Source of the DNA: Anaerolineae bacterium
GTDB taxonomy: Bacteria > Chloroflexota > Anaerolineae > Promineifilales > Promineifilaceae
Direction of reading: 5' to 3'
DNA length: 64,000 bases
NCBI GenBank assembly: GCA_023382655.1
Contig: JAHDWK010000003.1
Coordinates: 124,001 to 188,000, forward strand
Shown here one piece after another: positions 16,886 through 25,229 of the stretch; within the stretch, counting starts at the first letter, position 1, and each line of letters starts with the position of its first letter. The notes below the pieces were generated by a model. That model was not told where the DNA came from, ran no database searches, and was given only the letters and a program-made list of their open reading frames with translations. Position numbers and translations under genes: made by a program.

Positions 16886-16894
16886 GTCTACTAG

Positions 16895-16939
16895 AGAGCG
16901 ATACATCCGATTTCTTTGAGAAATCGGATGTATCGCTCT
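16895..16939. repeat. ACATCCGATTTCT long hairpin between dsbA- and dsbB-like genes
   Basis: Perfect 21-base arms (16895-16915 and 16919-16939) around TTG. The core ACATCCGATTTCT...AGAAATCGGATGT recurs in frame inside the glycosyltransferase gene at 28898-28930. The hairpin may attenuate transcription between the two genes. Confidence 0.9.
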
Positions 16940-16952
16940 CCCCCATCGTAAA

Positions 16953-17396
16953 ATGAGCAAACTAAACACCTTGATGCAAAAACATGGTGCGCACCTAGCC
17001 TTTTTGGTGGCGCTCATAGCCACCTTAGGCAGCCTGTATTACAGCGAAATCCGGCACTTTTTACCCTGCACCCTTTGCTGGTACCAGCGCATCCTGATGT
17101 ACCCCTTGGTGATCATCATTCTGGTAGGCATTGTGGAACGAGACAGATTATTGCCTGTATTCGTGTTGCCGTTTTCCATTATGGGCATGTTTGTTTCTGG
17201 CTATCACTACCTGGTGGAATGGGGTGTGGCCGAAAGCCCCACCGCCTGTTCGGTGACGATTCCGTGCAGTTACCGCTGGGTGAACTATTTTGGCTTTATT
17301 TCCATCCCGCTGATGGCGTTTACGGCTTTTGTGCTGATTACGATTTTGATGTTTGCCACCCGGCGGGCGTACAAAATGCAAGAGACTGAGGTGTAG
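16953..17396 (+). CDS. dsbB: Disulfide bond formation protein DsbB/BdbC
   Basis: 147 residues with four transmembrane helices, which reoxidises the DsbA partner and passes electrons to quinone. The two cysteine pairs are C39-x2-C42 (FLPCTLCWYQR) and C99/C105 (ACSVTIPCSY). Length and motifs match the BdbC-type short DsbB family. The stop codon (17394-17396) lies inside a GACAATTTGGCAAATTGTC hairpin. It pairs with the DsbA-like gene just upstream. Confidence 0.93.
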   Translation: MSKLNTLMQKHGAHLAFLVALIATLGSLYYSEIRHFLPCTLCWYQRILMYPLVIIILVGIVERDRLLPVFVLPFSIMGMFVSGYHYLVEWGVAESPTACSVTIPCSYRWVNYFGFISIPLMAFTAFVLITILMFATRRAYKMQETEV

Positions 17397-17419
17397 GACA
17401 ATTTGGCAAATTGTCCTAC
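17393..17419. repeat. GTAGGACAATTTGGCAAATTGTCCTAC hairpin
   Basis: Perfect 12-base arms around GGC at the end of dsbB; the stop codon is in the left arm. It lies between the converging dsbB and ZIP transporter genes and may end transcription. The centre is shared with 2246-2264. Confidence 0.8.
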
Positions 17420-17425
17420 GATACC

Positions 17426-18607
17426 TCAAAACTTCACCAGAAACGCTGTTAGATACATGATGAAGATACCGGCGGTTAACCCGGCAAAGTTGAGCCAGGA
17501 CACGGCCGTGCCCCCCCTTTTCTGCGCATCCTTCATCAACAATTTCCCCACCTCCCAGATCACCTGCAAAATGGCGCCCGCCCCCAGACTCAGAAATAAC
17601 ACCGCCAGGAACGGATTAAAGGCAAAACCACCCATCCAGGCGCCCAACATGGCTGGGGCGCCAGCCAGAATAGCCAGTAGGACAAAGGTGCGCAGACGCG
17701 GTTTTTCTTTCGTCAAAGGGGCGGCAATGCCTACACCTTCGGTAATGTTGTGCAGCGTGAAGCCGATGACCAGGAAAGAACCAAGCGCGGCGGCCCCGGT
17801 GGCAAAGGCCGCACCAATGGCCAATCCTTCGCCAAAATTGTGCAGGCCAATACCCAGGGCGATAAAGGACGCTACGGCCGCAGGCGTTCCCCCGCGACGC
17901 TGACTGACGGCCATCAATATGCCCAGGCTTAACAGCACCCCAAACACAATCACCGGAATGCCCTGAAAAACGCCGGGCAGTGCCGCAGCCATCTCCACTG
18001 CTTCCAGAACGGTATCTACAAACAGAAATACCAACAGCCCAATTGTCAGCGCCAGGAAGGCATTGACCCATTTCTGGTTCACCCGGCGCATAAAAGGATA
18101 CCACATCATCCCCAGCGCCACCGGAATAACACCGACATAAATGCCTAACAGTCCATAAGCCACAAAAGTATCCAGCCCTCCCTGCGGCGATAACACCGCC
18201 ACTTCCACTTCTGTATCAAAGGTAATGCCGGTAGAAGTAATCAGCATAATGGGCAGCGGTTCGCCACTTACCCAGGGGTAATTCAGGTTAATCGTCGCCT
18301 GTTCCAGCCGGGCCAGCGTCTGACCCGGTGTGATCTCATACAGCCAGTAGGCGTCATCCACCAACACCTGGGCGATGGTGACGGGGTCTGGGCCGCCGTT
18401 GATGACGCTGAGTTGGATACGGCCGTTATCCGGAAACGTCACCCGCTGAACTGTTAGCTCCTCCAACGGGGGAAACGCCCCCGTAAAAAACGACAGCGGA
18501 TTCAATGCCAGAAACAGCCATACCAGCCCGATCAAAATTGCCAGCGGGAAAACGGCGAGCACCCATTGCGGGAGTTTGTTTATCTGTGAATTTGTTGATT
18601 GTTCCAT
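17426..18607 (-). CDS. ZIP family metal transporter with extracytoplasmic domain
   Basis: 393 residues. Residues 1-40 contain a signal-anchor helix, followed by an extracytoplasmic beta-rich segment to about 145 and then about eight transmembrane helices. The ZIP metal-site motifs are clear: GIGLHNFGEGLAIGAAF in one helix and GFTLHNITEGVGIAAPL in the next. It would move divalent metal (Zn, Fe or Mn). Its start is 6 bases from the end of the Tat-exported multicopper oxidase gene on the same strand, so the two are almost certainly co-transcribed. The extra N-terminal domain is not typical for plain ZIP proteins. Confidence 0.87.
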   Translation of the reverse strand: MEQSTNSQINKLPQWVLAVFPLAILIGLVWLFLALNPLSFFTGAFPPLEELTVQRVTFPDNGRIQLSVINGGPDPVTIAQVLVDDAYWLYEITPGQTLARLEQATINLNYPWVSGEPLPIMLITSTGITFDTEVEVAVLSPQGGLDTFVAYGLLGIYVGVIPVALGMMWYPFMRRVNQKWVNAFLALTIGLLVFLFVDTVLEAVEMAAALPGVFQGIPVIVFGVLLSLGILMAVSQRRGGTPAAVASFIALGIGLHNFGEGLAIGAAFATGAAALGSFLVIGFTLHNITEGVGIAAPLTKEKPRLRTFVLLAILAGAPAMLGAWMGGFAFNPFLAVLFLSLGAGAILQVIWEVGKLLMKDAQKRGGTAVSWLNFAGLTAGIFIMYLTAFLVKF

Positions 18608-18613
18608 GATTGT

Positions 18614-19810
18614 TTACTCCAACACCGCAAACATGCCCATCCAACCCAGTTCCGTAAACTCGCTCTGGTGCGCATGGAACATATATAACCCCGGCTCAAA
18701 ATCGGCGAAGGAAAATTCCACAATTCCCCGCTGCGCCTGGCACTGCATAATGGTATCCACCGTCTTCAATGTTGGTTTCAAGGTGGTGCCGTGATCGTAA
18801 TAATCAAAAAAGTTGGCGTGAATGTGCAGCGAGTTAATGGGGTCAAACTCGGTGACGTTTACCAGATAAATACGCTGTAACTGGTCGCGTCGGACAGGGA
18901 TGGGTCTTTCCATGCCATAGCCAAAGGCGATGGAGTTGGCGGCGTAGACCTCGTTTTCGCCATCAAAATTGGTATCAAAGGCGTTCATCACCATCACCAT
19001 TTCATTCACATCCGCACTTTCGGGATAAGCGCGGTTCCGTGTTTTGGCCGCCTCATGCTCTTCACCGGTGTATTTTTCCGGGTCAGGATCAATGATGAAC
19101 GCCCCATACAGCCCTTTGTGAATGTGCCGTTTGAGCGGCAGAGAGTGGCAGTGATAAAGGTGGCAGCCAAACGGCCGTGCCCCAAACTCATACACAAAAC
19201 TCTCGCCGGGGTTAATGTTGCCGCGCCCCACGCCCGGCACGCCATCCATAAAGGCCGAGTGGATGCCATGAAAGTGCATGGTGTGGGGGTGGTCACTGGC
19301 GTTGATAAACTCAATTTGCAGCCACTCCCCTTCCACGCAGCGCAGAGTGGGGCCGGGGCATTGGCCGACAATGTGCCCGAGGCGACGTGAAGCGGCGGAT
19401 GTCAGGCTGCCATACACCCAGCCGGGGAAGAAAATGCCTGGGGCAATCTCAAACTCTTTATTGATAGCCACTATTTTCCAGCGGCGAATGGCTCGACCAT
19501 CTTTTTCCCCTACCACTTCACCGTAATCAAAATCGGTCAAAATTTCGTGCGGGTCAAATTCGTTGGCGGCGTGGTTTATCTGCCCCACTGTGCCGGCGTC
19601 CCCGTGCCCGTTGTGCTCGGCGTGCGGATCATCCGTTTGGGCAATAACGGCCGTTGGCCCCATCAAGCCGCGCAAACCCGCTATCCCCACCAGCCCCGCC
19701 GCACCAATGCCGCCCGCCCGCAAAAATTCTCGCCGCGACACGGCCGTTTGCGGCGCCTCCCGCCGGGACGCTTCCCGGCGGCGTGTGCTTGTCTGATCAT
19801 TTACTTCCAT
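18614..19810 (-). CDS. Tat-exported multicopper oxidase
   Basis: 398 residues. A twin-arginine signal is visible (VSRREFLRAGGIGAAGLVG). Copper ligands appear in the order expected of a two-domain multicopper oxidase: HTMHFHGIHS, FGCHLYHCHSLPLKRHIHKGLYG, SLHIHANFFDYY and MFHAHQSEFTELGWMGMF. The start ATG at 19810 follows GGGAG and gives a normal Tat leader; the frame upstream (to 19855) lies in the promoter region. It is co-transcribed with a ZIP transporter. A role in oxidising a metal such as Fe(II), Mn(II) or Cu(I) outside the membrane is plausible; nitrite reductase activity cannot be excluded. Confidence 0.88.
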   Translation of the reverse strand: MEVNDQTSTRRREASRREAPQTAVSRREFLRAGGIGAAGLVGIAGLRGLMGPTAVIAQTDDPHAEHNGHGDAGTVGQINHAANEFDPHEILTDFDYGEVVGEKDGRAIRRWKIVAINKEFEIAPGIFFPGWVYGSLTSAASRRLGHIVGQCPGPTLRCVEGEWLQIEFINASDHPHTMHFHGIHSAFMDGVPGVGRGNINPGESFVYEFGARPFGCHLYHCHSLPLKRHIHKGLYGAFIIDPDPEKYTGEEHEAAKTRNRAYPESADVNEMVMVMNAFDTNFDGENEVYAANSIAFGYGMERPIPVRRDQLQRIYLVNVTEFDPINSLHIHANFFDYYDHGTTLKPTLKTVDTIMQCQAQRGIVEFSFADFEPGLYMFHAHQSEFTELGWMGMFAVLE

Positions 19811-19951
19811 ATCAATCTCCCGGAACCATGTTTGTAGCCGGTGATATGTCACCACCCGACAGTTTTAAGATGTAACTACAAACCTAGCTCAATTTTTTAC
19901 CTTGTTGTGAGTTGTTGTATTGTCTATCATAATAAACAAATCTTTTTAGAC

Positions 19952-20380
19952 ATGCCTAAATTATATGTGCCTACACGTCAAAACACAAGAGGCGTATTTT
20001 CCTATCTGGGGCCAATTGTCTGGCTGGAAACCGGGGTGGTCACGGCCGTTGGCGTTTCCCTGCTCCTCCTCTCTCTGGCCTGGGTGGTGCTGGCACAAAA
20101 CCAGATGGGTGACTCCTGACGCATCGGCATTGACGCCGAACATGCCACAGCACTGGTGGCGCGGGGGGTCTACGGCCGTTCCCGCAACCCCATCTTCCTC
20201 GGTATGCGTGGCAACTTGTTGGGCCTGCTCCTGGTAATGCCCAACGCCGTCACCCTGACGGTCTGGCTATTGGGCGATGTACTGATTCAAATTCAGGTCT
20301 ACCTGGAAGAAGCCCACCTGCGCCAACAGCACGGCCGTGCCTACGAACACTACTGCCGCCAGGTCCCCCGCTGGTTATAA
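19952..20380 (+). pseudogene. Isoprenylcysteine carboxyl methyltransferase-like gene with in-frame TGA
   Basis: From ATG 19952 one frame encodes MPKLYVPTRQN..., a membrane segment, and QNQMGDS, then TGA at 20117-20119, then RIGIDAEHATALVARGVYGRSRNPIFLGM and the ICMT-type ending LEEAHLRQQHGRAYEHYCRQVPRWL in the same frame. The family motif is (M)G-x-S-W-R-I-G-I, so the TGA replaces a TGG tryptophan codon by one base. With the stop read through, the protein would be 142 residues, somewhat short for the family. Either a recent nonsense mutation or a sequencing error is likely; TGA is used as a normal stop by many genes here. Confidence 0.8.
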
Positions 20381-20384
20381 AAAA

Positions 20385-20417
20385 AGACCTGTTAGATTTT
20401 GCAAACCTGACAGGTCT
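20385..20417. repeat. AGACCTGTTAGATTT / AAACCTGACAGGTCT hairpin
   Basis: Imperfect copy of the AGACCTGACAGGTTT family, with two mismatches in the left arm. It lies between the converging ICMT-like pseudogene and etfA and would fit a bidirectional terminator. Confidence 0.8.
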
Positions 20418-20423
20418 CACTGG

Positions 20424-21401
20424 CTACGAACCAAGCCGTTTCTTAAACTCTGCCGACAGTGCGGGCAAAACCTTGAACAGGTCCCCCACAATACCATAAT
20501 GCGCCAGTTTGAAGATGGGCGCATCCGCATCTTTGTTGATAGCCACAATCAGCTTGGACGTGCGCATACCCGCCTGGTGTTGGATAGCGCCGCTGATGCC
20601 GCAGGCAATGTACAAGTCCGGGCTGACGGTCTTGCCCGTCTGCCCCACCTGGTGTTCATAGGGAATCCAGCCCGCGTCTACGGCCGCACGCGAAGCACCC
20701 AACGCGCCACCTAATGTATCCGCCAGTTCCTTCACAGGGGCGAACCCTTCCGGGCCACCCACACCGCGCCCACCAGAGACGATGATACTGGCATCGGTCA
20801 GGCTGACGCCGCCTTCTTTCCCGGCAAAACCGACCACTTTGGTGGGGATGCTGTCTTCGCCCACAACGGCGCTGACCCATTCGGCCGTGCCGCTTTGGCC
20901 TACCGGCTCGGCTTTGGGGAAAGCGCGGCTGCGCAGGGTGATGATTTGCAGTCCTTCTTTGACGTTGACATCGGCCAGCAATTTGCCCGCATAAACGGGG
21001 CGGGTCACTTTGACCACGCCGCCCTCCACTTTCAGGTTAATGCCGTCGGCCACAACCCCGGCGTCCAGGTCAGCGGCCACCCAGGCGGCCAGGTCACGGC
21101 CGTAGGTGCTGCCACCCACAATAAACACCGACGGCTGACGTTCACCCACCAGTTTGGCCGCCAGCGGGCCGGCTGCTTCCACCCGGAACTGGGCTAAGGT
21201 AGCGTCATCCGCGCCTACCACCGCATCTACGCCCAGGTTAAAGGCGGCCTCGGCCACGCCGGAGACGCCCTGCCCCAATACCAGCCCGGTGAGTGATTGG
21301 CCCAACCCATCGGCTACTTGCCGCGCCGCGCCAATCGCTTCCTGGGCCACGGCCGGAATTTCACCATGCTTGTTTTCCACAAATACCCATACGCCGCTCA
21401 T
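20424..21401 (-). CDS. etfA: Electron transfer flavoprotein subunit alpha
   Basis: 325 residues. The C-terminal FAD-binding domain is canonical: SGGRGVGGPEGFAPVKELADTLGGALGASRAAVDAGWI, then QVGQTGKTVSPDLYIACGISGAIQHQAGM and VAINKDADAPIFKLAHYGIVGD. The N-terminal domain has the VWVFVENKHGEIPAVAQEAIGAAR start of EtfA. It forms the EtfAB heterodimer that carries electrons from acyl-CoA dehydrogenases. Its start overlaps the stop of etfB by 4 bases. Supports fatty acid oxidation together with the acyl-CoA ligase at 8193. Confidence 0.96.
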   Translation of the reverse strand: MSGVWVFVENKHGEIPAVAQEAIGAARQVADGLGQSLTGLVLGQGVSGVAEAAFNLGVDAVVGADDATLAQFRVEAAGPLAAKLVGERQPSVFIVGGSTYGRDLAAWVAADLDAGVVADGINLKVEGGVVKVTRPVYAGKLLADVNVKEGLQIITLRSRAFPKAEPVGQSGTAEWVSAVVGEDSIPTKVVGFAGKEGGVSLTDASIIVSGGRGVGGPEGFAPVKELADTLGGALGASRAAVDAGWIPYEHQVGQTGKTVSPDLYIACGISGAIQHQAGMRTSKLIVAINKDADAPIFKLAHYGIVGDLFKVLPALSAEFKKRLGS

Positions 21402-22198
21402 ATCACCTTCTCCTCAAACAACTTATCGGCCAGGATACGCGCCTGCTCTTCCACAGTATCGGCCGTAATCATTTCCACGTTGCCTACACGCGGCGGGATG
21501 GCATAAATTTTAGTCCAATCCACCTTGCTGGCGGCCGCGCCGGCGCCACCGGCAACGGCCAGGTCGCCGGCGCCCCAGGTGGGGATTTCGGCGCGGCTGG
21601 CTTTGCGGATGCCCATGAGCGAGGGATAACGTGGCTCGTTGATCTCTTTAACCACGCTGATGACGACGGGCAATACGGCCGTCACCGTTTCCTTGCCATC
21701 GTCCAGCAGTCGTTCCACCGTGATTTTGCCGCCGTCCACTTCTTTGATGGCGGAGACGTAGGTGAGCGGCGTCCAACCCAGTTTGCGGGCTACCTGCATG
21801 GGGGTGAGACCGGTGTCGCCATCAATGGCCTGCTTGCCAAAAACAGCCACATCTACCCCGCCCACCTTGCTGATGGCCGCCGCCAGGATGCGGGCGGTAC
21901 CGGTGGTGTCACTGCCGGTAAAGGCATCGTCGGCTACCAGGATGGCTTCGGTGCAGCCCATGGCCAGGCTGGTTTTGAGCGCTTCCTGGCTTTCTTCTGA
22001 CCCGGCGGTGAGGACGATGACGTCCGTCGCGCCATGGTTTTCCTTGAGGCGAATACCTTCTTCCACCGCATACTCGTCCCAGGGGTTGAGGACGTTGGGC
22101 TTGCCGCCGGGATCATCCCATTTGACATTACCGCCCGCGTCTACGGTAAGTACGGCCGTGGTGCTGGGCGTTTGTTTGATGCAGACTACTACTTTCAT
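21398..22198 (-). CDS. etfB: Electron transfer flavoprotein subunit beta
   Basis: 266 residues. Family segments: MKVVVCIKQTPSTTAVL, LNPWDEYAVEEGIRLKE, GCTEAILVADDAFTGSDTTGTARILAAAI, VDVAVFGKQAIDGDTGLTPMQVARKLG, and the C-terminal part with the EtfB recognition-loop region. It is translated first, with etfA overlapping its stop by ATGA. The start is preceded by GGAGG (reverse of 22205-22209). No dehydrogenase or EtfAB:quinone oxidoreductase gene is adjacent in this window. Confidence 0.96.
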   Translation of the reverse strand: MKVVVCIKQTPSTTAVLTVDAGGNVKWDDPGGKPNVLNPWDEYAVEEGIRLKENHGATDVIVLTAGSEESQEALKTSLAMGCTEAILVADDAFTGSDTTGTARILAAAISKVGGVDVAVFGKQAIDGDTGLTPMQVARKLGWTPLTYVSAIKEVDGGKITVERLLDDGKETVTAVLPVVISVVKEINEPRYPSLMGIRKASRAEIPTWGAGDLAVAGGAGAAASKVDWTKIYAIPPRVGNVEMITADTVEEQARILADKLFEEKVI

Positions 22199-22205
22199 GT
22201 ATGTT

Positions 22206-22282
22206 CCTCCAGATTAAGAGATTAAGAGATTGAGAGATTGGGAGATGGAGAGATTACAAAATCTCCCAATCTCCCAATCTCA
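22206..22282. repeat. GATTGGGAGATT word repeat with inverted copies
   Basis: Tandem near-copies of AGATTAAGAGATT and GAGATTGGGAGAT (22211-22255) face inverted copies ATCTCCCAATCTCCCAATCTC (22260-22281), so the RNA would form a hairpin of about 20 base pairs. The right end carries the stop codon of the gene at 22280. It lies upstream of etfB. Same family at 22982, 26690, 30925, 35484 and 51042. Confidence 0.85.
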
Positions 22283-22795
22283 AATTTCCATTAACAACGA
22301 TTCGTTCATTTCCACAAATCGCCGCTTAAATTCTTCATTTTCAAAAGCAAAGGTGGTAGCACGCCAGGAGAAATTTTCGATGCGGGCGGCGTGGAGAATC
22401 GCTTTTTTCTCCGGCAGCAGATAGGTCTGGCTTATCTGGCGGCGGAAGATGGCAAAGATGACGGCCGTGACCATTCCCCCGACCACTACGGCCGCTAAAA
22501 GGCGCACGGCCGTGGCCAGTCCCGGCGGCAAAATGATGAAAACGGCAAATAGCGTCACCAAAAAGGCTGCGCCACCGACCAGGTATTTTAGTTGATGGAG
22601 CCGCTCTTCTTCCATCGAGCGGCGGCGAAGTTGGGCCGTACAATCGGGGCATACGGGCACATCAATGAGCCGCGTCACCCGGCTCAATCGCTTGCGAATG
22701 GTCATCGCGTGGGGCGCAGGCTGGCCACAATGCACACAAATACCGGGGAATTGTACAATTTCTTTGGGGCGAACTTTGATTTTGACTTGAGCCAT
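22280..22795 (-). CDS. Zinc-ribbon membrane protein of unknown function
   Basis: 171 residues. The N-terminal 55 residues hold two CxxC pairs (ICVHCGQPAP and VCPDC) that would bind zinc, followed by a charged helix and two transmembrane segments (about 72-92 and 98-118). The C-terminal 50 residues are charged and cytosolic. I do not recognise a named family. Its stop codon lies in the GATTGGGAGATT repeat. It is transcribed toward etfBA and could be in the same transcript unless the hairpin stops it. Confidence 0.75.
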   Translation of the reverse strand: MAQVKIKVRPKEIVQFPGICVHCGQPAPHAMTIRKRLSRVTRLIDVPVCPDCTAQLRRRSMEEERLHQLKYLVGGAAFLVTLFAVFIILPPGLATAVRLLAAVVVGGMVTAVIFAIFRRQISQTYLLPEKKAILHAARIENFSWRATTFAFENEEFKRRFVEMNESLLMEI

Positions 22796-22810
22796 AGTAT
22801 TGGTGTTCTG

Positions 22811-22880
22811 GTAGGGGCGAGGCAGTGGGGTTTGAAGATGTCTTGCAAAATTGACTATTTCCCAACTGCCTCGCCCTTAC
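22811..22880. repeat. GGGCGAGGCAGT inverted repeat
   Basis: GTAGGGGCGAGGCAGTGGGG (22811-22830) and CCCAACTGCCTCGCCCTTAC (22861-22880) are reverse complements with two mismatches around a 30-base loop, in the divergent gap between the zinc-ribbon gene and the CDP-alcohol phosphatidyltransferase gene. Confidence 0.8.
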
Positions 22881-22981
22881 AGTGGGTGGGCGAACACAAA
22901 AATTGAGTGCATACTCAGATTGTGCAAATTATAACGAGTAAGGGGAAGGCAGGCAATACGACGCAGTGCGTTATGAAAAGC

Positions 22982-23020
22982 AGAGATTAAGAGATTATGG
23001 AGATTGGGAGATTGAGAAGG
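22982..23020. repeat. GATTGGGAGATT word repeat over a start codon
   Basis: AGAGATTAAGAGATTATGG, then AGATTGGGAGATTGAGAAG. The first residues of the next gene (MEIGRLRRR) are encoded by this repeat if the ATG at 22997 is used. Confidence 0.75.
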
Positions 23021-24175
23021 CGATGGGGGGTGGTCACGGCCGTCTACGCAGCTACTATCCTTGTTTTTTATCTACTGTGGCGGGGTGTGTGGCCATGCTG
23101 TGCGGAACGGTGGTTGGTGATCACGGCCGTGACCGCTGCCTATTGTCTCTGGGTCGTGTGGCGACATTTGCCGGAGAATCATCGCCCCGGCGAAATTGAT
23201 TTGCTGCCCCGTTTCGGCTGGGGCAACCGGCTCACGCTGCTGCGCGGACTGGCGATCAGTCTGGTGGCGGGTTTTTTGCTTTCGCCCTGGCCCGGCGGTT
23301 GGGTCGGTTGGCTGCCCGCCATCCTCTACACCATCGCCGACATCGCCGATTATCTGGACGGTTATGCCGCCCGCATCACGCATCACGCCACCCGTCTCGG
23401 CGAACGGCTGGATATGGAGTTTGACGGGCTGGGGCTGGTGATCGTGACGCTGCTGGCGGTGTGGTATGGGCAGCTTCCCCTCTGGTATTTGCCCATTGGA
23501 CTGGCGCGGTACTTCTTTGTGTTTGGTCTGTGGCTGCGGCAAAAGCGCAGCCTGCCGATACACGCCTTGCCACCTAGCCGGCACCGCCGCATCTTTGCCG
23601 GGTTTCAGATGGCGTTTATAAGCGTGGTGCTGTGGCCGATTGTGCCCGCGACGGGGGCGGCGATTGCCGGGACGTTGTTTGGTCTGGCGACGACGACCAG
23701 CTTTTTGCGGGATTGGCTGGTAGCGATTGGCTGGATTGATCCGGCCACGGCCGTGTACCAGCAATGGCAGCGACGGGTGTATGAGGTCACGACCATTTAC
23801 TTCCCCCCTCTGTTTCGCCTGGTTCTCCTGATTTCCCTGGTTTATATTTACATAAATCTTGATACAGATAGTTGGGTGGCGCTGTTTACCGCCCAGCAGT
23901 TGCCCAGGCCGGACGTGCTGGCGCAGGTGTGGCTGGTGGTGGGTGTGGTCACGGCCGTGCTGATCATCCTGGGCATCATGGGGCGGCTGATGACGCTGCC
24001 GCTGTTGTTTCCTTTGGGATTCACGCTGCGGGTTTTAGAAGGCACCGGTACATGGGCGCTACTGGCTTTGGTAACGGCCGTGACCTGCACCATTCTCATC
24101 CTGCTCCTAGGCACCGGCACTCTCTCCATCTGGCGACCGGAGGAAAAGTGGTTGGTCTGGCGAGCAGGGGAATGA
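22997..24175 (+). CDS. CDP-alcohol phosphatidyltransferase family membrane protein
   Basis: 392 residues, longer than the usual 180-220. The family motif D-x2-DG-x2-AR-x8-G-x3-D-x3-D is perfect: DYLDGYAAR, eight residues, GERLDMEFDG. The domain lies at about residues 70-210; the C-terminal half adds four or more transmembrane helices of unknown role. It would transfer a phospho-alcohol from a CDP-linked donor, forming a phospholipid or a similar diester. The ATG at 22997 falls in a word repeat, so a GTG slightly downstream may be the real start. Neighbouring membrane and glycosyl genes suggest a role in an unusual lipid. Confidence 0.85.
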   Translation: MEIGRLRRRWGVVTAVYAATILVFYLLWRGVWPCCAERWLVITAVTAAYCLWVVWRHLPENHRPGEIDLLPRFGWGNRLTLLRGLAISLVAGFLLSPWPGGWVGWLPAILYTIADIADYLDGYAARITHHATRLGERLDMEFDGLGLVIVTLLAVWYGQLPLWYLPIGLARYFFVFGLWLRQKRSLPIHALPPSRHRRIFAGFQMAFISVVLWPIVPATGAAIAGTLFGLATTTSFLRDWLVAIGWIDPATAVYQQWQRRVYEVTTIYFPPLFRLVLLISLVYIYINLDTDSWVALFTAQQLPRPDVLAQVWLVVGVVTAVLIILGIMGRLMTLPLLFPLGFTLRVLEGTGTWALLALVTAVTCTILILLLGTGTLSIWRPEEKWLVWRAGE

Positions 24176-24176
24176 A

Positions 24177-24212
24177 TGGTGAGGGGGTGGGCGGCCCGGA
24201 GGCCGCTCACCA
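24177..24212. terminator. Candidate bidirectional terminator hairpin
   Basis: TGGTGAG...GCGGCC-CGGA-GGCCGC...TCACCA between converging genes (24175 end, 24235 end). Outer and inner arms both pair; no T-run follows on either strand, so termination is inferred from position. Confidence 0.55.
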
Positions 24213-24234
24213 ATGACGGATTACCGATAACTGT

Positions 24235-25053
24235 TTAACGTTCCCGGAACGGCCAGACAATCTCCATCCTGGCCTCAGGCCCAGGAGCAGTCCACCACAC
24301 CTCACGCGGTGAATCGGCCATTTCATACCCGTTGGCCTGCATCCAATCATACGCCGCATCATATGCTTTGAGGATATGAGGGAAGTCACACATCTCATTG
24401 CGCACGGTGACGCTGGCAGCTTTGGTGGCAGGCAGCTCTTTGACCACAATGTCGCCTACGGCCGTGACTTTGCCGTTCACCGGCCAGCAAACCTCAATGG
24501 GGCCGTTTTCCGTCTCGTTAATCGGGCCATGATAAATGCCGAAGGGTTCTCCGGCCGTTTGACCATGCTGTGTTTCCACAAACTGGCCTAAGACCGCCAG
24601 GCTGTCACGAATGGTGGCATCTAATTCAGCCACGGTGACATGTTTACTGATGCTGGCAATTTGCTGCACACTCAATTCTTTAACTTCCACTTCCATTGTC
24701 ATTTGTTTCACCTCATTTTGTAGTTGGGCTATTAACTCATTTGTTGTCCGCCGGACGAGTAAAACGCGTGCTTCGTAAGCCCGCCAATATTGGGTCAATA
24801 GAGACATGGCCGTATCTCTATCCGCCGTCACCAACTCCCGCACCAACGCCAACGGTACGTCCATCTGCCGTAAGGTACGGATGAACCGGGCTGTCTCCAG
24901 TTGATCCGGCTGGTAATGCCGGTAACTCGTTTCCGGGTCCAGATAAGCTGGCTGCAAGATACCCAGTCGGTCATACAGACGAAGGGCTTTGATGGAGAGA
25001 AGAGAGGCGTCTGCGAATTGGCCAATTCGCATCAGATGGTCAGGCTTACTCAT
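24235..25053 (-). CDS. MerR-family regulator with GyrI-like effector domain
   Basis: 272 residues. The N-terminal MerR winged helix is clear (RIGQFADASLLSIKALRLYDRLGILQPAYLDPETSYRHY), followed by a coiled-coil helix (80-125) and a C-terminal GyrI/BmrR-like ligand-binding domain (130-272, with VKELPATKAASVTVRNEMCDF and FPHILKAYDAAYDWMQANGYE). Such proteins sense hydrophobic or cationic compounds and activate promoters with a long spacer; a promoter of that kind lies directly upstream. The start may be ATG 25053 or the internal ATG 25032 (MRIGQF), which matches the usual family N-terminus. Confidence 0.92.
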   Translation of the reverse strand: MSKPDHLMRIGQFADASLLSIKALRLYDRLGILQPAYLDPETSYRHYQPDQLETARFIRTLRQMDVPLALVRELVTADRDTAMSLLTQYWRAYEARVLLVRRTTNELIAQLQNEVKQMTMEVEVKELSVQQIASISKHVTVAELDATIRDSLAVLGQFVETQHGQTAGEPFGIYHGPINETENGPIEVCWPVNGKVTAVGDIVVKELPATKAASVTVRNEMCDFPHILKAYDAAYDWMQANGYEMADSPREVWWTAPGPEARMEIVWPFRER

Positions 25054-25059
25054 GCCAGG

Positions 25060-25090
25060 AGTATACAGCCTGCCCTTTGGGGAGAGTCAA
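25060..25090 (-). promoter_or_regulatory. MerR-type promoter with 19-base spacer
   Basis: On the minus strand, -35 TTGACT (25090-25085) and -10 TATACT (25065-25060) are separated by exactly 19 bases, the hallmark of MerR-activated promoters. An imperfect dyad CTCCCC-AAA-GGGCAG lies in the spacer. The -10 ends 6 bases before the regulator's ATG at 25053, so the transcript would be leaderless or nearly so if that start is used. Autoregulation is inferred. Confidence 0.8.
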
Positions 25091-25229
25091 GATCCGCGTT
25101 CATCCGCGTCCTGTTTTCATTTATCACTTCACCGCGTTCACTGCCGGTTGTGGTGGGCGGCTGCCCGTGTTGTCTCCTTTGTCAAAGTTCCGATTTTTAG
25201 CAAACGGCGCATCGGTAGATAATGGGAAT

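Noticed and set aside
20117..20119. Programmed recoding of TGA (selenocysteine or Trp)
   Set aside because: The family position is Trp, no SECIS-like structure was identified, and TGA serves as a normal stop for many genes here.
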